NCBI GenBank assembly: GCA_017554135.1 | Contig: JAFZIX010000247.1 | Span: forward strand, 1-5,406 | DNA from: Bacteroidales bacterium | GTDB taxonomy: Bacteria; Bacteroidota; Bacteroidia; Bacteroidales; UBA932 | DNA length: 5,406 nt | Direction: 5' to 3' | Shown here: piece after piece, positions 1 to 4,288 of the stretch | How positions within the stretch are numbered: position 1 is the first letter of the stretch | Layout: every line of letters begins with the position of its first letter | Translations under genes and position numbers: made by a program | Notes under the pieces: generated by a model | What the model was told of the DNA's origin: nothing | The model's database searches: none | What the model saw: only the letters and a program-made list of their open reading frames with translations

Positions 1-1
1 C

Positions 2-352
2 ATCTTCACCTTTTTCCAGCGGGACGACATGCGGCTTTCCTATGCGCAGGAGATTGTCGGCAAGCTTGGCTACACTCTCAGCTTCTCCCTCGAGCGGGAG
101 GACATGTCCACCGGCAATGTGATCGTGGATATCGGGCCACTGGTAGGCGCAGGCGGCTTGAAGAGGCTGGCCTTCCTACGTGTGGCCATGTCCCTGTATG
201 GAATCAAGCGGGCGGATGTGGCCGAGAAACTCGGCATCACCCTTTCGGGAGTCAACCGCTGGTTCAAAGTGGACGACATCTCCGTCTCCTACATCTTCAA
301 GATTGCCGCCCTCTACGACCTGAAGGTCAAGGTCTCAGCCACCCATCAATAA
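2..352 (+). CDS. Helix-turn-helix protein with tandem DNA-binding repeats, 3' part only
   Basis: The frame is open from the left edge of the window to a TAA stop at 350-352, so the gene very likely begins upstream; the ATG at 29 is probably an internal methionine. Numbering from base 2 there are 116 residues. Residues about 54-103 look like an XRE-type helix-turn-helix: a helix (RLAFLRVAMSLYG), then IKRADVAEKLGITLSGVNRWF as the turn and recognition helix. Residues 84-112 align without gaps to residues 1-29 (shared F, DD, SY, I and S, with matching hydrophobic positions), which implies a second copy of the same domain mostly outside the window, about 83 residues apart. A DNA-binding regulator is inferred; its targets are unknown. 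Base composition is GC-rich like the transporter genes on the far right and unlike the cassette that follows, so it is probably host flank. It converges on the minus-strand cassette. Confidence 0.6.
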   Translation: MFTFFQRDDMRLSYAQEIVGKLGYTLSFSLEREDMSTGNVIVDIGPLVGAGGLKRLAFLRVAMSLYGIKRADVAEKLGITLSGVNRWFKVDDISVSYIFKIAALYDLKVKVSATHQ

Positions 353-376
353 AAATGGCCACGCCGTAGCGTGACC
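349..376 (-). terminator. Rho-independent terminator of the minus-strand cassette
   Basis: Stem arms at 357-364 (ggccacgc) and 369-376 (gcgtgacc) enclose the loop cgta. Read on the minus strand, the one imperfect pair is a G-U wobble and the stem is followed directly by ATTTTTATTG (T-run opposite 351-355), which is the classic layout. On the plus strand the same pair is a C-A mismatch and no T-run follows, so it serves the minus-strand genes and only weakly, if at all, the converging helix-turn-helix gene. It lies 20 bases past the stop codon of the 74-residue gene. A further palindrome, AAAGTTT-ct-AAACTTT at 390-405, sits on that stop codon. Confidence 0.65.
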
Positions 377-396
377 AGATATAGCGCGTAAAGTTT

Positions 397-621
397 CTAA
401 ACTTTTAGTTTCCCGTTAGCTAATTCTTCTTTCAGGAAGGAATAAACATAAACTGGCCCCTGTTTATATAGACCGGTTTCCGGATTGGACAATTTTTCAA
501 AAAGGGCGGAGGAATAAACTACATCCAATGCCTTTTCCATGTCAAGATGGAAGTCTTCCATTACTTGGTTGACAAGATCGGCAACCAGACCTTCTTTCAG
601 GTATTGGAAATGCTCGCTCAT
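397..621 (-). CDS. Small protein of the DUF3990 cassette, possible antitoxin or partner
   Basis: A 74-residue, soluble, largely helical protein with no signal peptide or membrane segment. I do not recognise a named family with certainty. It resembles the small proteins with a pattern like A-x4-Y-x-S-x2-F-x2-L...ETGLY...Y-x2-LKEE that I associate with DUF3990 genes. Its start codon overlaps the stop of the putative ADP-ribosyltransferase as ATGA (618-621), which argues for translational coupling and a fixed ratio between the two products. It aligns without gaps, at a constant offset of five residues, to the DUF3791-like protein at the other end of the cassette: V17-N18, F24, L26, A31, L51 and Q54 are identical and most other hydrophobic positions agree. 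A role as partner or antitoxin of the transferase is inferred only from position and size. It is the last gene before the terminator at 349-376. Confidence 0.7.
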   Translation of the reverse strand: MSEHFQYLKEGLVADLVNQVMEDFHLDMEKALDVVYSSALFEKLSNPETGLYKQGPVYVYSFLKEELANGKLKV

Positions 622-1094
622 ATTTTACGTAATGTTTTTATAGCTGCCTCAGTTCCAAAGAAGTACTGATAAGTGATGCCTTTAATAAACTCTATCCGTT
701 TCTTCAATTCCTCAAGAGTGATATTCCCTCCTTTGAATGCTCGGATTTGGGCTCCTACCTTATCGTTGGCGATAGGGCCATAGATGATATCAAAATCATG
801 TAATTGAGCATCTGAGAAGTTCTCGCGATTCTCATACACAAACTTTGCCCACTCTTCGCTATAACCTTCGAAAGTCTTGACTTTCAACAGACCCGAAGTT
901 AAAACAGATTCATCAAACTCAAAAGCCGTAACTATTGGTTCTCCTCCCAAGAACGCGACTTTACTTTTCGCCAATTCGACAGCCTGCTCTTTTTCTGCGG
1001 ACAGATAGAAACCGCGACCAAAATCCTTGCCTGGGCGTGATGCGTTCAGGTCTATCTGATTGATTGCGACATTGGAACCGTGATACAGAATCAT
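618..1094 (-). CDS. DUF3990-like putative ADP-ribosyltransferase
   Basis: A 158-residue protein resembling the DUF3990 family, which I place in the ADP-ribosyltransferase superfamily. Visible motifs, in order: YHGSN at 4-8 (candidate NAD-binding H5), SRPGKDFGRGFYLS at 19-32 (Y30), FDIIYGPIANDKV in the C-terminal half, and YQYFFGTEAAI near the end, with E149 as candidate catalytic glutamate. Together these fit an H-Y-E type site. The likely reaction is transfer of ADP-ribose from NAD+ to a cellular target; the target, whether protein, nucleic acid or small molecule, cannot be told from sequence. No signal peptide is seen, so action is probably cytoplasmic. An upstream in-frame ATG at 1121 would add nine residues, but the ATG at 1094 overlaps the preceding stop as ATGA, matches the next junction, has GGGAGG nine bases upstream, and places YHGS at the usual extreme N-terminus, so I chose it. 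Flanked by two small proteins in an operon behind an integrase, it is a good toxin or defence-effector candidate. Confidence 0.8.
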   Translation of the reverse strand: MILYHGSNVAINQIDLNASRPGKDFGRGFYLSAEKEQAVELAKSKVAFLGGEPIVTAFEFDESVLTSGLLKVKTFEGYSEEWAKFVYENRENFSDAQLHDFDIIYGPIANDKVGAQIRAFKGGNITLEELKKRIEFIKGITYQYFFGTEAAIKTLRKI

Positions 1095-1333
1095 ATCAAA
1101 CGGCCTCCCATCCGTCTGCAATATGTAGCAACATCATCCACATTACCACGGAAGTCCTGTGTGTGTAAGGCACCGTAGTGCTGGTCAATTGCGTTAATTG
1201 CATCATATGTCTTGAGGTACCGGTATGCTTGCGCATCGGTAAGGCCGAAGCGCTGGCCGAACTCATTAACAAATGCAATAATATATTCTATCTTGTCGCG
1301 TATAGGATAATTCTGTTCCATGTTCGCAATCAT
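1091..1333 (-). CDS. DUF3791-like small protein, first gene of the cassette
   Basis: An 80-residue soluble protein with the DUF3791-type pattern: an N-terminal helix, FGLTDAQAYRYLKTY at about 29-43, then ALHTQ at 55-59, VDD at 65-67, YCRR at 71-74 and a GG near the C-terminus. Members of this family are known to me mainly as neighbours of DUF3990 genes; no biochemical role is established that I know of. Translation could begin at 1333 or at the second methionine at 1321; neither has a clear Shine-Dalgarno sequence, which is common in Bacteroidetes. Its TGA overlaps the transferase ATG as ATGA (1091-1094). Only 34 bases separate its start from the integrase stop, so it may be read from the integrase transcript. 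A weak promoter of its own is conceivable (TAACTTGC opposite 1342-1349 with a TTG about 21 bases upstream), but the -7 box is imperfect. Confidence 0.75.
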   Translation of the reverse strand: MIANMEQNYPIRDKIEYIIAFVNEFGQRFGLTDAQAYRYLKTYDAINAIDQHYGALHTQDFRGNVDDVATYCRRMGGRLI

Positions 1334-1367
1334 TTATGGGTGCAAGTTACGAAAATTTGTTTGATTC

Positions 1368-2732
1368 CTACAACAAATTGTTGAATTTGGCCATGGACTC
1401 GGCCTTGATGGAGTCCACTATATCTATATAAGGTTTCATGGCGTTGTAATCGCTGTGGCCGGTCCACTTCATCACCACGCTCGGTGGGATTCCAAGGGAA
1501 AGGGCGTTGACTATAAAAGTGCGTCGTCCGGTATGAGTGCCCACCTTTTCCCACTTTTGGAAGACTTCATCGTGACGGATGTTCCCCTTGTAGGTTGTAA
1601 TGCGAATCTCTTCGTTTATACCAGCCAGCTCGCAAAGTTTTTTGATGTCTCTGTTCATTGCCTGATTGGTAAGATTGGGGAGGGCTTTGTTGTCGGGGAA
1701 AGGAATGCCTTCGTATTTATCCAAGATGTCCTTTGTAATGTCATTGAGTTCGATAGAGATACTATCGGCAGTCTTGACAGTAGTCACCTCTAGATGGTCT
1801 CCTTTTATATCGCTTCTGCACAGATTGTTGGCATCGGAATGACGAAGCCCCGAGAAGCAGCAGAACAAAAAGACATCCCGTACTTGCTCCAGGTAGGCGT
1901 TGTTCCCTGTCAAAGCCAAGGCGCGGAGTTGTGCGAGTTCATCTTTTGTAAGATAGATAACTTTTCGTTGGGTCTGCTTAAGGGTCGGACGGAAAAACCT
2001 GTAAGCCTTGTTCGTGTTGTATCCCTTCTCCGTCGCCCAGTTCAAGAACCAACGAAGGTATCCGAGTTTCTTGAAAATCGTAGTATTCTTTAGTCCGGTG
2101 AGGTCTTCTGTGTCATATGCCTCCCTGTCACCCTTCTTTTTGCGTGGGGTGTGTAAAGTTTTGGTATCCCTAAGGAAGACCACGAAAGAAGTGAGCCACG
2201 GCTCCGTTATGTCCTTGAACTTGATACTGCCTTTGAAGGCCTTAAGGTCGGCCATAAGTGCGTTCATTTTACCATAAGTGGCAGGTGTCCACGCATTCTT
2301 TTCTCCGGCTTCTGTCAGAAATTCAGAGAAACAGGTCCAGAATGCCTTTTCGCTGCGACCACCCTCGGGCTTAGGTGTCTCTTTCGGCCTCTGCGGGACC
2401 GTTCCCTTCAGACGTTCCTCATATTTATCCTTTATTTGCTTGGCCGTAGGAATTTGATCCATCGCTTCAAAGAACTTGAATGCGGTATCCATCTGGTCTT
2501 TCACATTCCTCAATTCATTGTTGATTGCCTGGGCTGTCTCATTCTTCGGCCCGACATACCACTCCTTGACCAGTTGTTCTTTTTCGTCCCAGGCTTCGCG
2601 ATTGTTAATCTGGCAGCCAGTCTTAAGGTCTATCCGCTGAGAATTGAAGGTCGTGCGGAGCCTTATTTGAAAAAGATCCTCGTCTACCCCGTAGACTCTC
2701 AGTTTGAAGGTGATATTTCTCTTTATTTTCAT
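1368..2732 (-). CDS. Tyrosine recombinase / mobile-element integrase
   Basis: A 454-residue site-specific recombinase of the size and layout usual for Bacteroidetes element integrases. The N-terminal part (about 1-120) matches the arm-type DNA-binding region (KIKRNITFKLR..., NNREAWDEKEQLV). The core-binding SAM-like domain follows at about 125-245, then the catalytic domain at about 255-454. All expected active-site residues are present: R297 in FSGLRHSD, K320, H400 and R403 in HTGRRTF, H426 in WTGHSD, and nucleophile Y435 in KPYIDIV. It is therefore probably active and cuts and joins DNA through a 3'-phosphotyrosine link. The frame stays open far upstream (to about 3365), but the ATG at 2732 begins the conserved region and lies about 60 bases below a good promoter, so the longer version is rejected. 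The stop codon abuts a 13-base palindrome (caacaa-a-ttgttg, 1371-1383). The gene leads the ADP-ribosyltransferase cassette and presumably mobilises it. Confidence 0.93.
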   Translation of the reverse strand: MKIKRNITFKLRVYGVDEDLFQIRLRTTFNSQRIDLKTGCQINNREAWDEKEQLVKEWYVGPKNETAQAINNELRNVKDQMDTAFKFFEAMDQIPTAKQIKDKYEERLKGTVPQRPKETPKPEGGRSEKAFWTCFSEFLTEAGEKNAWTPATYGKMNALMADLKAFKGSIKFKDITEPWLTSFVVFLRDTKTLHTPRKKKGDREAYDTEDLTGLKNTTIFKKLGYLRWFLNWATEKGYNTNKAYRFFRPTLKQTQRKVIYLTKDELAQLRALALTGNNAYLEQVRDVFLFCCFSGLRHSDANNLCRSDIKGDHLEVTTVKTADSISIELNDITKDILDKYEGIPFPDNKALPNLTNQAMNRDIKKLCELAGINEEIRITTYKGNIRHDEVFQKWEKVGTHTGRRTFIVNALSLGIPPSVVMKWTGHSDYNAMKPYIDIVDSIKAESMAKFNNLL

Positions 2733-2751
2733 GGCATTTTTACTCAAATCG

Positions 2752-2770
2752 TGGCCCAAAAATGGCCCAA
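2752..2770. repeat. Two direct repeats TGGCCCAA, 11-base period
   Basis: TGGCCCAA occurs at 2752-2759 and again at 2763-2770, start to start 11 bases, about one helical turn, so a protein would meet both copies on the same face. They lie 20-38 bases upstream of the integrase start codon, inside its predicted leader. An operator, an arm-type integrase site, or chance are all possible. Part of the second copy (aaaaatggcc) also occurs at 351-360 by the cassette terminator. Confidence 0.45.
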
Positions 2771-2777
2771 TTTTACC

Positions 2778-2795
2778 CGGAGTTACACAACTCCG
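2778..2795. promoter_or_regulatory. Perfect palindrome at the expected integrase transcription start
   Basis: Arms CGGAGTT (2778-2784) and AACTCCG (2789-2795) flank the loop acac. On the minus strand it begins about five bases after the predicted -7 box, which puts it at or just past the transcription start. It could be a repressor operator covering the start or a hairpin at the 5' end of the integrase message; sequence alone does not decide. Confidence 0.5.
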
Positions 2796-2799
2796 TTTG

Positions 2800-2831
2800 C
2801 AAAAATACGCAATAGAAATCATTAAAACAAG
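2800..2831 (-). promoter_or_regulatory. Bacteroidetes-type promoter of the integrase gene
   Basis: On the minus strand TATTTTTG (opposite 2800-2807) matches the Bacteroidetes -7 consensus TAnnTTTG exactly, and CTTG (opposite 2828-2831) lies 20 bases upstream, in place for the -33 TTG element. Transcription would start near 2793, leaving a leader of about 60 bases before the ATG at 2732. It probably also drives the downstream three-gene cassette, since no terminator is seen between them. Confidence 0.55.
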
Positions 2832-2860
2832 GGTCTGTAGAGGGGTTTGCGGTAAATTTA

Positions 2861-2883
2861 CGAATCTCCTTATCTCCACGCCA
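2861..2883 (+). other. Possible att core resembling a tRNA or tmRNA 3' end
   Basis: Reading on the plus strand, CGAATCTCCT is like the end of a T-loop and the 3' side of a T-stem, followed by TATCTCC as an acceptor 3' strand, and the stretch ends CGCCA. No complete tRNA can be folded because the bases just upstream do not pair. Element integrases often recombine at tRNA or tmRNA 3' ends and leave a short duplicate at one end of the element. A terminator-like hairpin on the same strand follows at once (2884-2919), as it would after a displaced RNA gene end. The reading is tentative; it may simply be part of the surrounding inverted repeat. Confidence 0.2.
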
Positions 2884-2939
2884 AGAGCCTCAGGCATTCG
2901 CCTGGGGCTCTTTCTGTTTCGATAAGGAGATGTTTTTTT
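2864..2939 (+). terminator. Nested hairpin with T-run, orphan plus-strand terminator
   Basis: An outer 11-base perfect inverted repeat (atctccttatc at 2864-2874, gataaggagat at 2921-2931) encloses an inner stem with arms 2884-2895 and 2900-2911 (agagcc-t-caggc, loop attc; one T-G wobble). The inner stem is followed by TTCTGTTT and the outer one by G and seven T's (2933-2939). Both are terminator-like on the plus strand only. No plus-strand gene lies upstream within 2.4 kb, so the structure has nothing obvious to terminate. It may be the stranded terminator of a gene split from it by the island, the end of an unseen small RNA, or part of a dispersed repeat. Confidence 0.45.
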
Positions 2940-2957
2940 AGGGGCGCTGCCCCTAAA
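2937..2957. repeat. Nine-base-pair perfect hairpin, GC core
   Basis: Arms tttaggggc (2937-2945) and gcccctaaa (2949-2957) enclose the loop gct. No T-run follows in either direction, since the T-run lies before it on the plus strand, so it is not an ordinary terminator. It opens a GC-rich, hairpin-dense tract running to about 3060, which also contains gtcc-tac-ggac flanked by GGCC on both sides (2974-2996). The look is that of a dispersed intergenic palindromic repeat. Confidence 0.5.
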
Positions 2958-3018
2958 GTACCCCGCGGCTCTCGGCCTTAGTCCTACGGACCGGCCTCCG
3001 CCGTTCGCGCTGGTGCGC

Positions 3019-3116
3019 TCAAGTGCGAGAGACGTCCCAAAAACCGGGACGTTACTCGCATTTTCAGCCTTATTTGCTTGTAACCTACAATAATTTGGGA
3101 CGTCTCTAGCACTTGA
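3019..3116. repeat. Long inverted repeat with a third internal arm
   Basis: Arm one (3019-3041) and arm three (3094-3116) are reverse complements over 23 bases with one mismatch, built around GACGTCCC / GGGACGTC. A second arm at 3046-3059 is also a reverse complement of 3025-3038 over 14 bases with two mismatches. Arm one can therefore pair with either the near or the far arm, but not both. Between arms two and three is a 34-base AT-richer spacer. It ends 52 bases before the first transporter gene. It could be a set of recombinase or repressor sites, a switching RNA leader, or a decayed mobile repeat. Confidence 0.7.
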
Positions 3117-3168
3117 AGAACATAGCAGAGAGGGGCGATTTCCAAAATAATTCGTAAATTCGTGGGTT

Positions 3169-3723
3169 ATGACCAGGAACGCGGTATCACTGTGGAGCAT
3201 CTTCGCCATCTTTGCAAAGATCGGCGCCTTCACCATCGGTGGGGGATATGCGATGATTCCGTTGATCGAGGCCGAAATGCGCCGTAAGAACTGGATCTCC
3301 GAAGAGGATATGCCGGACATCATCGTCCTGGCACAAAGTGCCCCCGGCATACTGGCAGTCAACATGGCAATCTATTCCGGATACCGCCTCAGGGGCATCA
3401 AGGGAGCCCTTGCCGCCAGCCTCGGCGCCGTCCTCCCGTCCTTCATAATCATTCTGGCCATAGCGATGCTCTTCGCCGGCATTAAAGATAACCCCACGGT
3501 CTCCAAAATCTTCCGTGGCATCCGCCCGGTGGCGGTAGGCCTTATCCTCGTGCCGGCAGTCAACCTCGCCCGCAAGGGCTGCCGCAAATGGTGGGCCTGG
3601 CTCGTCCTCGCTGCATCGCTGATAGCGGTGGCGGCCCTAAAGGTTTCACCTATTTATATTATCCTGGTCACCATCATCATAGCGGTGGCCATCAGCCTGG
3701 CGAAGGAGGCGCGTAATCGCTGA
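3169..3723 (+). CDS. Chromate-transporter family half-size subunit, first of a pair
   Basis: A 184-residue inner-membrane protein of the short-chain CHR (chromate ion transporter) family, whose members work as pairs of homologous half-size subunits; exporting chromate is the known role of the family, and the actual ion here is unproven. Family marks: KIGAFTIGGGYAMIPL at 17-32, AQSAPG at 55-60, GYRLRGIKGA..LGAVLPS at 71-91, and GIRPVAVGL at 117-125. About six hydrophobic segments are visible. The usual PGP after the AQSA motif reads PGI (59-61), a variant I have seen in this subunit in Bacteroidetes. The ATG at 3169 gives the standard short N-terminus; no Shine-Dalgarno sequence precedes it. 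TAAATTCG at 3155-3162 is -7-like but too close to the start and has no -33 partner. Its TGA overlaps the next ATG by one base. Confidence 0.9.
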   Translation: MTRNAVSLWSIFAIFAKIGAFTIGGGYAMIPLIEAEMRRKNWISEEDMPDIIVLAQSAPGILAVNMAIYSGYRLRGIKGALAASLGAVLPSFIIILAIAMLFAGIKDNPTVSKIFRGIRPVAVGLILVPAVNLARKGCRKWWAWLVLAASLIAVAALKVSPIYIILVTIIIAVAISLAKEARNR

Positions 3724-4286
3724 TGATCTACGTTCAACTATTCCTCACCTTCTTCCTCATCGGACTTTTCACTTTCGGTGGAGGCGCGGCTATGCTCTCG
3801 CTGATCCAGACGCAGGTCGTCACGAAGTACGCCTGGCTCACCGAGGCCCAGTTCACCGACATAGTCGCCATCTCCCAGTGCACCCCCGGGCCCATCGGCA
3901 TCAACTGCGCCACCTACACCGGCTACGAGGTGGCCGGCATCGCCGGATCCGCACTCGCAACCCTCGCGCTGGTGCTGCCATCATTCATTATCTTCTACGG
4001 CATCATCCGCCTTTACAATAAATACCGCGGCACCACCCTTTTCGGGGATGTCATGTCCGGTCTGCGCCCTGCGGTGGCGGGCCTGATAGCCGCCGCGGCC
4101 TTGATATTGATGTTCCGCATCAGCATGGAGGGGTGCGTACCGCAACTCTCCATCATCCAGGAAAACTTCGGCGACTGGACCTCTTGGGTAATCCTCGGAA
4201 TCACTTTCATCGCTGCCTTCTTCTTCAAAGTCAACCCCATCCTGCTGATAGTCGCAGGTGGCATAACAGGATTATTAATCTATTGA
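3723..4286 (+). CDS. Chromate-transporter family half-size subunit, second of a pair
   Basis: A 187-residue membrane protein homologous to the preceding gene and expected to form the transporter with it, probably in opposite membrane orientation as known for paired CHR subunits. Family marks: LFTFGGGAAM at 15-24, SQCTPGPIGIN at 51-61 (with the canonical PGP that its partner lacks), GYEVAGIAGS..LVLPSF at 68-88, and GLRPAVAGL at 113-121. There are about six hydrophobic segments, the last ending at the C-terminus. The start overlaps the stop of the first subunit as TGATG, a sign of coupled translation and equal expression. AAGGAGG lies upstream at 3703-3709 but is 13 bases from the ATG, rather far for an effective ribosome site. 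Only two bases separate its stop from the hexosaminidase ATG. Substrate specificity is inferred from the family. Confidence 0.9.
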   Translation: MIYVQLFLTFFLIGLFTFGGGAAMLSLIQTQVVTKYAWLTEAQFTDIVAISQCTPGPIGINCATYTGYEVAGIAGSALATLALVLPSFIIFYGIIRLYNKYRGTTLFGDVMSGLRPAVAGLIAAAALILMFRISMEGCVPQLSIIQENFGDWTSWVILGITFIAAFFFKVNPILLIVAGGITGLLIY

Positions 4287-4288
4287 AT

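Larger units (their letters stand above)
2855..3160. repeat. Eleven-base inverted pair bounding the palindromic tract
   Basis: The word aatttacgaat at 2855-2865 recurs as its reverse complement attcgtaaatt at 3150-3160, enclosing all the hairpins of this intergenic region. The left copy also lies within a perfect palindrome (gtaaatttac, 2852-2861). Terminal repeats of a small non-coding mobile unit are one reading, but no target-site duplication is seen outside them and the words are AT-rich, so chance is not excluded. No coding sequence is supported between 2733 and 3168. Confidence 0.25.

Noticed and set aside
1095..1121. Upstream in-frame ATG at 1121 as start of the transferase
   Set aside because: The ATG at 1094 forms an ATGA overlap identical in type to the next junction, has a better placed purine-rich site, and puts the YHGS motif where the family has it.
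351..2767. Ten-base direct repeat aaaaatggcc at 351-360 and 2758-2767 as att sites of the island
   Set aside because: Ten-base repeats are expected by chance in a window this size, and each copy is already explained by the terminator T-run and the TGGCCCAA repeat.
1455..2825. Several plus-strand open frames opposite the integrase
   Set aside because: They lie antisense to a complete integrase with all catalytic residues and have no family-like content.
2853..2883. A complete tRNA gene ending at 2883
   Set aside because: The sequence before the T-loop-like part does not pair to form a T-stem, and no anticodon or D-arm can be placed.
2937..2957. Hairpin at 2937-2957 as a terminator
   Set aside because: The stem is perfect but no T-run follows on either strand; the nearby T-run precedes it on the plus strand.
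2733..3365. Open frame extending the integrase upstream by 211 codons
   Set aside because: The stretch crosses the integrase promoter, hairpins and the antisense of the first transporter gene, and the conserved integrase N-terminus begins at the ATG at 2732.
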